DNA from: Pseudomonas vlassakiae
GTDB taxonomy: Bacteria > Pseudomonadota > Gammaproteobacteria > Pseudomonadales > Pseudomonadaceae
NCBI RefSeq assembly: GCF_014269035.2
Contig: NZ_JABWRP020000014.1
Location: 62,001 to 126,000 of the forward strand
Reading direction: 5' to 3'
DNA: 64,000 bases
In this document: positions 51,601 to 58,742 of the stretch, piece by piece
Numbering within the stretch: position 1 is the first letter of the stretch
How the letters are laid out: every line of letters starts with the position of its first letter
Translations under genes and position numbers: made by a program
Notes under the pieces: model-generated
What the model was told of the DNA's origin: nothing
Database searches by the model: none
The model's input: only the letters and a program-made list of their open reading frames with translations

Positions 51601-54600
51601 TGGCGCTCGATCACCCGTTGCAAGGCTTCGACGAACGCCTGCAGGTGCGCATGACTGGCAAAGGCGAACAACGCCTGTTGCTGGTAGGGGTCCTGAGCGT
51701 CGGCCACATGGTGGTACAGCAGGCCTTGTTGCAGCGGGGCCAGCGGGTAGATTTCCTGCACGTTGGCAGCACCGCCCGGTATCCTCGCGACAATCTGCTC
51801 GATGGTCGGCTGGTCGAGCGCGGTGAGCCGCAGCATCCCGGGGGTGATGCGCAGGCTACCCGGTGCCACACCATTGGCCGGCACCGCCACGACCTCGTCG
51901 ACCACCACCGACGCCGCCAGGCTGGCCAGGGTCGACTGGCCGAACAGCACCTGCACGTCAGCTTGCAGGCCTTGCTGGCGCATGCGCTCGATCAGTTGCA
52001 CCGCCAGCAGCGAATGGCCGCCCAGTTCGAAGAAATGATCCTGGCGCCCCACCCGCTCGACCTGCAGCAACTCGGCCCAGAGCAGTGCCAGCCGCTGCTC
52101 GATGTCGCCCTGCGGCGCTTCATGCTCGCGGCGCACCATCGCCGCTTCATCTGCAGCCGGCAAGGCGCGGCGGTCGAGCTTGCCGTTGGCCGTCAACGGC
52201 CATTCGGCCAGGTTGACGTAGGCCGCGGGCAGCAAGGCGGCAGGCAAACGCTTGCGCAGGTGCGCGTGCAATACCCGTGGCGATACGGCTGACTCGGCGA
52301 TGTACCAAGCCTGCAACTGCCCCCCGCGCAGCAACACCACGCTTTCGCGCACGGCGGCATGACTGCACAACGCGGCTTCGATTTCGCCCAACTCGACGCG
52401 CACACCGCGGATCTTCACCTGGTCGTCGTTGCGCCCAAGGTATTCCAGCGTGCCGTCGGGCCTCCAGCGCACCAGGTCGCCGCTGCGGTACATACGCGCC
52501 CCGGGGTGCGCACTGAACGGGTCGTCCAGGAAGCGCTCGGCGGTCAGTTCGGCACGGTTCAGGTAGCCACGCGCCACCCCCTGGCCGGCGATATACAACT
52601 CACCCACGGCACCCGGCGGCAGCAGTTGTTGCTGGTCGTCGAGCACATACAGCCGGGTGTTGGCGATCGGCCCGCCGATATGCAATGGCTGGCCGGCCTG
52701 CACTTCGCCTGAAGTGGCCACTACGGTGGCTTCGGTGGGACCGTAGTTGTTGATCACCCGGTAGCGACGCTCGCGGGCCAGGCGGCGCAGGCGGTCACCG
52801 CCTACCAGCAGGGTCTGCAGGGTGGGATGCAGGTCGCCTTGGGCAAAGGCATGCTCGGCCACGGGGGTCGGCAGGAAACTCACGTCCAGCGGTTGCGCCC
52901 GCCACCAGTGCAGCAAGGCGTCGATGTTTTCAGCCCCCTCGCCGACCGGCGCCAGGTGCAGGGTCGCGCCGCTGCACAAGGCTGGCCAGACTTCCCAGGC
53001 CATGGCATCGAAGCCGAACCCGGCCAGGCTCGATTGGTGACGACCTGGCCCAAGGTCGAAGGCAGCGCAGTGCCAGTCGACCAGGTTGGCCAGCATGCGA
53101 TGCTCGACCATCACGCCCTTGGGCAAGCCGGTCGAGCCGGAGGTGTAGATGACATAGACCAGATTGCACGGCGCCAGATCGGCGACGGCAGGCGCCTCGC
53201 CACTTGCCGTTTGCCAGGCGCAGCGGTCCAGTTCGACCTGCGGCAGGCCATGGGCTGGCAGACGTGCGCTGAACCGGGAATGCGTCAGTACCACGCACGG
53301 GGCACTGTCTTCGAGCAGATAGGCCAGCCGCTCCTGGGGGTGCGCCGGGTCGATCGGCACGTAGGCGGCGCCGGCCTTGAGCACCGCCAGCAGCCCGACC
53401 AAGGTATCCAGCCCGCGTTGCGCCACGACGGCGACCCGCTGGTCCGGGCCTGCACCCAGCCCCACCAGTTGCCGCGCCAGCTGGTTGGCGCGACCGTCCA
53501 GCTCGCCGTAGCTCAGGGGCTGGCCAGCGTGCAGCGCCGCCACGGCCTCGGGTCGGAGCCTGGCCTGCGCCTCGATCCGCTGGTGGATCAACGGTGCCTG
53601 CTGCCCGTGGGCAGTTGCCGGCGGGTTCCAACGCTGCAACTGCAGCTGCTCAGCGGCCGTCAACAGGCCAAAATCGGCGATGCGCAAGCCTGGCTGCTGC
53701 AGCCCCTGGTGCAACACGTGAAGCAGCCGCTCAGCCAGGGCGGCGACTTCATCCTTGCTGAACCAGGCCAGGTTGTGCACCAGATGCAGGTGGGCCTTGC
53801 CGCTGTGCGGGTTGGTGCGCAGGTGCAGGCTCAGTGGCGTCGGCTCGTGGCCGTTACAGGTCATCACCGTATGGCCGCAGGCCTCGCCAAAGCGCAACGC
53901 GTTGCCATCTTCTTCATAGGACACCATCAGCTCGAACAGCTGCGGCCGTTCCTGGCGCAGGGCACCGAGCGCGCGGTTCAGCTCGCTGAGGGCGAAGCGC
54001 TGGTGGCGAAAGTCCTGCTTGAGGGCATCGCGAATGCTGCGCACCAGCGCGGCAAAGGGCTGGCTGCGGCCAAAATCCATGCGCAAGGCACTGACCTGGG
54101 TAAACAGCCCGAGGGTCGATTTGAAGCGGGCACTGGCGCGGTTGCGTACCGGCACGCCGACCACCCATTGGTCGCACTGCCAGGTGCGTGTGCAGCACAC
54201 GTGCACCGCCGCCAACAGCACGTGGAAGGCCGACGCCTGGAGTTCGCTGCCCAGTGCGTTCATGCCCGCCAGCAGTTGCTCATCGAAGGGCAGGTCGAGG
54301 GCCGCGCTGGGTTCGCCGGCCGTCAACTGGCCGCGCTCACGCGGCGCCAGCAAGGCATCGGGCAATTGCTGATACTTGCCCAGCCAGTAGTCGCGGTCGC
54401 GGCCATGGCGTGCAGAGGCCTGGTACTGGCTGTCGTCGATGATGAACTCACGATAGCCCGGCGCGCTGTCCGGCAAGGGCTCGCCTTCGCCCAGCAGGCC
54501 ATAGTAGTCGGCGACGCGCTTGAACCACAGGTCTACCCCCCAGCCATCGAGGATCAGGTGATGCGCCTGCAGTGCCAACAGGTAGCGCTGTTCGCCCAGC

Positions 54601-54980
54601 CTGATCAGCTGTGCCGCCCATAGCCCGACAGTGCCCAGCAAAAAAGGCTTGCGCATGCAGCTGTCGAGCAGCGTCCGGGCTGCGGCCAAAGGGTGCGCGG
54701 CAGCCCGCAGGTCATGCTCGTGCAATTCCACCGCCAGCGTTTCGGCAAAGTACTGGCGCGGTACGCCATCCTGCCCCTCCGGCGCCAGCAGCACCGTGCG
54801 CAAGCCTTCGTGCAGCGCCACCAGGTGCGCCACTGCCCTGCGCAACCGCGCAACATCCACCGCGCCGTCCAGCTCGACGTAGGCGCCGATGTTGTAAAGC
54901 GGTGAATCACCGTGGCCAATCTGGTCCAGCCAGATGTCCCGCTGGGCTGCGGTGAGGGCAAAGGTTTCGGCGGCAGGCAT
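48630..54980 (-). CDS. Lipopeptide synthetase 1 (starter module, residues 1-2), PsoA-like
   Basis: A synthetase of about 2116 residues: starter C (about 5-430, HHLILDGWG), A1 (about 450-950), T1 (Ser about 990), dual C (about 1050-1480, HHLVNDAVS), A2 (about 1500-2020), T2 (Ser about 2057), then a basic tail SLAKRRRI. The starter C domain should couple a fatty acid to the first residue. Specificity residues by eye: DAWFLGNVVK (Leu1) and DGWKFGVVDK (acidic residue, Glu2, because of Lys at position 278). The start at 54980 has AGGA about 11 bases upstream and begins just before the C-domain fold (FALTAAQRDIWLDQ); ATG 55010 is also possible. It is the first gene of the operon and is divergent from a luxR gene, as in known lipopeptide loci. 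Confidence 0.93.
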   Translation of the reverse strand: MPAAETFALTAAQRDIWLDQIGHGDSPLYNIGAYVELDGAVDVARLRRAVAHLVALHEGLRTVLLAPEGQDGVPRQYFAETLAVELHEHDLRAAAHPLAAARTLLDSCMRKPFLLGTVGLWAAQLIRLGEQRYLLALQAHHLILDGWGVDLWFKRVADYYGLLGEGEPLPDSAPGYREFIIDDSQYQASARHGRDRDYWLGKYQQLPDALLAPRERGQLTAGEPSAALDLPFDEQLLAGMNALGSELQASAFHVLLAAVHVCCTRTWQCDQWVVGVPVRNRASARFKSTLGLFTQVSALRMDFGRSQPFAALVRSIRDALKQDFRHQRFALSELNRALGALRQERPQLFELMVSYEEDGNALRFGEACGHTVMTCNGHEPTPLSLHLRTNPHSGKAHLHLVHNLAWFSKDEVAALAERLLHVLHQGLQQPGLRIADFGLLTAAEQLQLQRWNPPATAHGQQAPLIHQRIEAQARLRPEAVAALHAGQPLSYGELDGRANQLARQLVGLGAGPDQRVAVVAQRGLDTLVGLLAVLKAGAAYVPIDPAHPQERLAYLLEDSAPCVVLTHSRFSARLPAHGLPQVELDRCAWQTASGEAPAVADLAPCNLVYVIYTSGSTGLPKGVMVEHRMLANLVDWHCAAFDLGPGRHQSSLAGFGFDAMAWEVWPALCSGATLHLAPVGEGAENIDALLHWWRAQPLDVSFLPTPVAEHAFAQGDLHPTLQTLLVGGDRLRRLARERRYRVINNYGPTEATVVATSGEVQAGQPLHIGGPIANTRLYVLDDQQQLLPPGAVGELYIAGQGVARGYLNRAELTAERFLDDPFSAHPGARMYRSGDLVRWRPDGTLEYLGRNDDQVKIRGVRVELGEIEAALCSHAAVRESVVLLRGGQLQAWYIAESAVSPRVLHAHLRKRLPAALLPAAYVNLAEWPLTANGKLDRRALPAADEAAMVRREHEAPQGDIEQRLALLWAELLQVERVGRQDHFFELGGHSLLAVQLIERMRQQGLQADVQVLFGQSTLASLAASVVVDEVVAVPANGVAPGSLRITPGMLRLTALDQPTIEQIVARIPGGAANVQEIYPLAPLQQGLLYHHVADAQDPYQQQALFAFASHAHLQAFVEALQRVIERHDILRTSLAWEGLAHPQQVVWRQARLPVERWAATVPGDLAGQLCKAFDPQQKPLDLRQAPMMAMVTAEDPAQGRWLGLLRFHHLVNDAVSLQVLLGELEAFMHRRGGQLPAPVPYRDYVALSSNAERQAGHEAYFREQLAGIEPPAAIPGLGGVAVDEHDLHSHTARLDAALGERLRQQARGHGASLASLLHLAWAQVLGSLSDRDEVVLGTVLLGRTMAGNGADRAVGMFINSLPLRINLRAGPASQALAETHARLASLLGHEDAALLLAQRCSGLPAGTSLFQGLINYRQGALPQGEVLAGVTLLQASEVLSHELVLSVDDLGDTLQLGLRAPRAIGAPRLLDCLLTTLRQFAESLANPLTALCCVPADELQRLLRSFNASEDRHSPLGSTLPALFEAQVRRTPQAIALQTDEADLDYATLNAQANRLAHRLIAAGVAADSRVAICVERGVSMMVALLAVLKAGGAYVPLDPGYPAERLRFMLDDSAPTVLLVHAQTRGLFDAQAVPVLDLDADPWQACSADNPQVAGLGPSALAYVMYTSGSTGTPKGVMIEHRGLCNLMHWGSQICPPQPGGALLQRAPFSFDGSVWELFWPLVAGLRLVLARPDGHRDPAYLVQRVQARQVTIMKFVPALLHQFLQVPGVERCSSLTDLFCGGGELTLALLQQIRQSLPKVRVHNVYGPTEATVDSTAWTLHPNQPLPTLAPPIGRPIANTRLYVLDAHDRPVPLGAVGQLHIGGVGVARGYRGLPVLQAERFIASPFVEGDRLYRTGDLVRYRQDGELEFVGRNDFQVKLRGLRVELGEIEAALSAHPLIGQSVVLMREERLVAYFTCRGGAQPPALEVLRSHLLARMPEYMVPQAFVALAELPLSPNGKVDRRALPAPGAEAVISRAYQAPQGDLEQALAAIWTEVLKIEQVGREDNFFELGGHSLLAVSLVARMRQAGLHVDARTLFSQPTLAGLAASTRHERAAVVIPQTTIPSLAKRRRI

Positions 54981-55398
54981 GAGGGGGCAGGTCCTTGTTG
55001 GCTTGAACATCCGCGGATTCAAGCACCCCCTCCCGGCACTGTATGGCCCGTTAAACCCGGACAACCCGGCTGCGTATCCCTGGCAGCTGAAAAGCCTGTA
55101 GGAAATCAACCATGGCTGGCCGCCCTGGATGGCTTACGTCAGGCCAGTGCGAGCGGAAACTGAAGCGAACCGCCAGGGATATGGCCGCGTTTCACTGGGC
55201 AAAACCGGTTTGCTGCGCAGCTGTCACGGTTTGATGTGCCACGCGCACAGCAGGAATCAATGGCATTTTCTGTCCCGGTTTTCCATTACAGACGCAGCCC
55301 TTGCAGCGGGCTTGAATACCGTCACCCCCTCCCCGCCAACCGGAGCACTCGACCGCGAGACCACCCGCCGTAACGCTTTGAATCAAGGAAGAAAGGAT
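54981..55398. promoter_or_regulatory. Divergent control region of synthetase 1 and the upstream luxR
   Basis: About 418 bases without a gene between two divergent starts. TTGTCC...TACAGT on the minus strand (about 55042-55068) resembles a promoter but with a short spacer of about 15 bases, so it is only a candidate. I found no clear lux-box palindrome. The luxR gene has a good AAGGAT site just before 55399. Confidence 0.45.
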
Positions 55399-56169
55399 AT
55401 GAAGCTGACCGCCAGCCTCGCACACCCGCCCGACCCTCAGCTGTACCTGCAACTTGGCGAACTGATCGCCAGTACCGGCGCCGACGCCTTCGCGGCACAG
55501 ATGTTACGCCTGGTTGAGGCCCAGGTACCGATCCACAGGCTCGAACTCAGCGAATGGACCCTGGACCCGCGCCAGGCCAGCGTCAGCCGCATCCGGGTAC
55601 TGGGCAGCGCCGGCCTGGAGCAGCAGCGACCCGGCAACGAGCCACTGCGCCACCCGTTACTGCAGAACATCATGCAGATGGACGACCCGCTGCTGATCGA
55701 GTTCAAGGCCCCGCTGGACGCCCAGCACCCCCATCAGTGCCACCTGGTGTCCTGCAGCGGCGACCGGCGCTGGGTCATCTGCTTCCATCGCCTGCCAGAA
55801 CAAAGGGCGTTCACCCTGGCCGAGCTGTCACAGCTCAAGAGCCTTTCCGACACCTTGCTGCCGCTGGTCGAGCACCACGGCCAATTGCTCGGCCAAGGGC
55901 TGGCCCAGCGCGTCGGTTCGCCCTTGGTGGACCTGGAAGCCGGGTCGTTGCGCCACGCCTTTGGCGAGCGCCTGGCCCAGGAAGCCGTGAGGCTTTCCAG
56001 CCGCGAGGAAGAGGTGTGCATTGGCCTGCTCACAGGGGGCACGGTGCCGGAAATGGCGCAGAAGCTGAACGTGAAGAACAGTTCGATCGAAACTTATCTC
56101 AAGCGCGCCACCGCCAAGCTGGGGGTCAGTGGCCGCCATGGGCTGGCGAAATGGATGGCCGGCGCCTGA
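55399..56169 (+). CDS. LuxR-type solo regulator upstream of the synthetase operon (PsoR-like)
   Basis: A 256-residue protein with a C-terminal LuxR helix-turn-helix: LSSREEEVCIGLLTGGTVPEM, then VKNSSIETYLKRATAKLGVSGR. It lacks an acyl-homoserine-lactone binding domain. The ATG at 55399 has an AAGGAT site at ideal spacing; longer open frames upstream are rejected. Divergence from the first synthetase gene and resemblance to regulators such as PsoR, ViscAR and EtlR support a role as local activator of lipopeptide synthesis. The gene ends 17 bases before the NodT-like gene, so both are probably co-transcribed. Confidence 0.9.
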   Translation: MKLTASLAHPPDPQLYLQLGELIASTGADAFAAQMLRLVEAQVPIHRLELSEWTLDPRQASVSRIRVLGSAGLEQQRPGNEPLRHPLLQNIMQMDDPLLIEFKAPLDAQHPHQCHLVSCSGDRRWVICFHRLPEQRAFTLAELSQLKSLSDTLLPLVEHHGQLLGQGLAQRVGSPLVDLEAGSLRHAFGERLAQEAVRLSSREEEVCIGLLTGGTVPEMAQKLNVKNSSIETYLKRATAKLGVSGRHGLAKWMAGA

Positions 56170-56186
56170 TTGCACGAGAACCCGTG

Positions 56187-57596
56187 ATGCCCCGACATGC
56201 CCTGACCCTGTGCGCCGCGCTGCTGTGCGGCTGCTCCCTGACGCCGGACTATCAGCGCCCCGCCGCCCCTGTGCCCGGGCAGTTCCCGCAAGGCTCGGCC
56301 TATCAGGGCGACGCGTTGGCCCGTCAGCCCGCCGAGGACTGGCGCGCGGTGTTCCAGGACCCGCTGCTGCGCCAACTGATCGACAGCGCCCTGGCCAACA
56401 ATCGTGACCTGCGGGTGGCCGCGCTGAACATCGAAGCCTACCGCGCCCAATACCGCATTCAGCGCGCCGACTTGCTGCCCAGGGTGGCTGCCGACGCCAC
56501 GGGCAAGCGCCAGTACCTGCCCCGAGGCATGACCGGCACCGACCAGGGGATGATCAGCTCGACCTACGCCGCAACGCTGGGTATCAGCGCCTACGAACTG
56601 GACCTGTTCGGCCGTGTGCGCAGCCTCACTGACCAGGCGCTGCTGACCTACCTGGCCAGTGAAGAGGCGCGGCGCAGCACCCAACTGAGCCTGGTGGCGA
56701 GTGTGGCCAGCGCCTACCTGACCTGGCGGGCCGACCAGGAACTGCTGGTGCTGTCCGAGGAAACCCTGGCCGCCGATGAACGCAGCCTGCGCTTGACCAG
56801 CGCCCAGCGCCGCGCCGGCACGGTGTCGGCGCTGGACCAGATCCAGGCACGCACCAGCGTCGACAGCACCCGCGCCGCGGTGGCGCGCTACAAACGCCAG
56901 GTGGCCCAGGACCTCAACCAACTGACCTTGCTGGTCGGCACGAGCGTGGATAGCGAGATGGCCGCCTTGCCCCTGAGCGACGAGCAGATTGCCGGTTTGC
57001 CGGCAGGCCTACCCTCTGACCTGCTTCGGCGCCGCCCGGACATCGTCCAGGCGGAGTACCAGCTGCGCGCGGCCAATGCCAACATCGGAGCGGCGCGGGC
57101 CGCGTTCTTCCCCAGCATCAGCCTCACCGCCAACGCCGGCAGCACCAGCCCGCAGCTGAGCGGCCTGTTCGACGGCGGCAGCGGCACCTGGCTGTTCCAG
57201 CCACAGATCAGCCTGCCGATCTTCACCGCCGGAAGCCTGCGCGCCAGCCTGGACTATGCACGCTTGCAGAAGGATATTCAGGTGGCGCAGTACGAGAAGG
57301 CCATCCAGGGCGCGTTCCAGGAAGTGGCCGATGGCCTGGCGGCACGCGCCACGTATCAGCGCCAGCTGCAGGCCCAGCGCGATCTGGTGGCGTCGAACCA
57401 GCGTTACTACGACCTGGCCGAGCATCGCTACCGGATTGGCGTGGACAGCAGCCTGACCTTTCTGGATGCCCAGCGCTCGCTGTTCACCGCGCAGCAAGGG
57501 TTGATCAGTGATCGCTTGGCGCAACTGGTGGCGGAAGTGAACCTGTATGCCGCACTGGGTGGGGGCTGGCAGGAAGCCGCAGAGCGGCCTCGGTAG
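56187..57596 (+). CDS. NodT-family (TolC-like) outer-membrane efflux lipoprotein
   Basis: A 469-residue outer-membrane factor. MPRHALTLCAALLCGCSLTP is a lipoprotein signal with Cys near residue 16, followed by the typical TPDYQRPAAPVPGQF opening of the NodT/OprM family. Two OEP repeats follow, the second around the conserved RRRPDI motif (about residue 281). Such a protein would supply the channel for MacA/MacB; its linkage to the upstream LuxR gene is a recurring feature of Pseudomonas lipopeptide loci. The ATG at 56187 lies right after the luxR stop. Confidence 0.92.
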   Translation: MPRHALTLCAALLCGCSLTPDYQRPAAPVPGQFPQGSAYQGDALARQPAEDWRAVFQDPLLRQLIDSALANNRDLRVAALNIEAYRAQYRIQRADLLPRVAADATGKRQYLPRGMTGTDQGMISSTYAATLGISAYELDLFGRVRSLTDQALLTYLASEEARRSTQLSLVASVASAYLTWRADQELLVLSEETLAADERSLRLTSAQRRAGTVSALDQIQARTSVDSTRAAVARYKRQVAQDLNQLTLLVGTSVDSEMAALPLSDEQIAGLPAGLPSDLLRRRPDIVQAEYQLRAANANIGAARAAFFPSISLTANAGSTSPQLSGLFDGGSGTWLFQPQISLPIFTAGSLRASLDYARLQKDIQVAQYEKAIQGAFQEVADGLAARATYQRQLQAQRDLVASNQRYYDLAEHRYRIGVDSSLTFLDAQRSLFTAQQGLISDRLAQLVAEVNLYAALGGGWQEAAERPR

Positions 57597-57697
57597 CGCT
57601 TGGACCGCGCTCGGGTGCTCGCCGCGAACGCGGTCTAGACTGTACAGACCAGATGACATGGCATGAACCGGGGGGCTGCCACACGTGGAGGTGTGCG

Positions 57698-58588
57698 ATG
57701 AGCCAGTTCAAGCGTCTGTTCGTCATGCTCGGCCCGCAAATGCGCCATACCCCGGCGCTGCAGCGCGCGGCAGCGCTGGCCGAGTCCAGTGGTGCCCTGC
57801 TGGATATCAATGTGTTCGTCGACGATGTCGACACGTTTGGCCTGATGAGCGACAGCCACGAACGTGAACGGCTGCTCGCCGACAACCGCCAGTGGCTGGC
57901 CGACGAGGCTGAGCAACTGGGCAACGCCGGGCTCGATGTATCCACCGAACTGCTGCTGACCCGCGACCCGCTGGGCAGCGTGCTGGAACGCATCGAGCGG
58001 CTGGGTTGCGACCTGCTGATCAAGGACGTGCAGCAAGAGCCGGTGCTCAAGCGCCTGCTGGTCACGCCGCTGGACTGGCAATTGCTCAAGGAAAGCCCGG
58101 TGGCCGTGCATCTGGTCAGCGACATCCGCCTGCCGCTGCCGCGGCAGATTGCGGCGGCGGTGGACCTCGAGTGCCACGGCGCAGGCGAGCATCTGGATGA
58201 CAGGGTGATCCGCAGCGCCCATGCCCTGGCCTTGCAATGCAACGCCGAACTGCACCTGCTGCACGTGTGCGATGCGGCCAAGACCCATATCGCCGACTTC
58301 GGTGCCGGCACGGTCACCATGCCAGGGTTCGATGGCAGTGTGCGCACAGCGCAGCGGACGGCCTTCAACCGGCTCGGCGACCATCACCAGATTCCCCTGG
58401 AGCGACGGCATTTTGTCGAAGGTGCAGCCATCCGCGCGATCGCCCGGTTCGTCAGCCACAGCCGGGTCGATGTGATCGTGATGGGCAGCCATCGGCATGA
58501 TGCGATGCAGACGTTCCTTGGCGGCACCACAGCGCATGTGCTGGAGCACCCGTTGTGCAATGTGCTGGCGATCAAGGACGCCCGCTGA
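57698..58588 (+). CDS. Universal stress protein, tandem-domain (UspE-like)
   Basis: A 296-residue protein with two Usp domains: the first from FKRLFVMLGP, the second ending in DVIVMGSHRHDAMQTFLGGTTAHVLEHPLCNVLAI. In the second, the ATP-loop pattern G-2x-G-9x-G is incomplete, with Arg at the second Gly, so nucleotide binding is uncertain, as in UspE. The ATG at 57698 follows a GGAGG site by six bases; an upstream in-frame ATG lacks one. No functional link to the lipopeptide genes is evident. Confidence 0.88.
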   Translation: MSQFKRLFVMLGPQMRHTPALQRAAALAESSGALLDINVFVDDVDTFGLMSDSHERERLLADNRQWLADEAEQLGNAGLDVSTELLLTRDPLGSVLERIERLGCDLLIKDVQQEPVLKRLLVTPLDWQLLKESPVAVHLVSDIRLPLPRQIAAAVDLECHGAGEHLDDRVIRSAHALALQCNAELHLLHVCDAAKTHIADFGAGTVTMPGFDGSVRTAQRTAFNRLGDHHQIPLERRHFVEGAAIRAIARFVSHSRVDVIVMGSHRHDAMQTFLGGTTAHVLEHPLCNVLAIKDAR

Positions 58589-58742
58589 GCATCGGTTTGC
58601 CCGGGAAGGCCAGACCCGCAAACTGCAGGGTATCCGGCACACCCGTACAACTAAAAAATAATGCATTTGATAATGATTCGTAGTAGTTTCTCGGCGCTTT
58701 TACCTCTTCCCATCAGCGCCCTACTCCAGGATCGTACCGTCG
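58589..58742. promoter_or_regulatory. Promoter region of the TonB-dependent receptor
   Basis: A 154-base gap with an AT-rich core at 58650-58690 containing the Fur-box-like site. It separates the Usp gene from the receptor on the same strand. Confidence 0.5.
58668..58682 (+). promoter_or_regulatory. Fur-box-like site
   Basis: TGATAATGATTCGTA matches the Fur half-site TGATAAT perfectly and the second half at four of seven positions. It lies about 60 bases before a siderophore receptor gene, as expected for iron repression. Confidence 0.55.

Noticed and set aside
14826..54980. Entolysin or xantholysin synthetase
   Set aside because: Both make 14-residue peptides; only 12 T domains are present and Ser is predicted at 6, 9 and 12, as in putisolvin.
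10597..57697. Recent genomic island carrying the lipopeptide genes
   Set aside because: No integrase, tRNA, insertion sequence or terminal repeats at the edges. Base composition looks like the rest of the window by eye.
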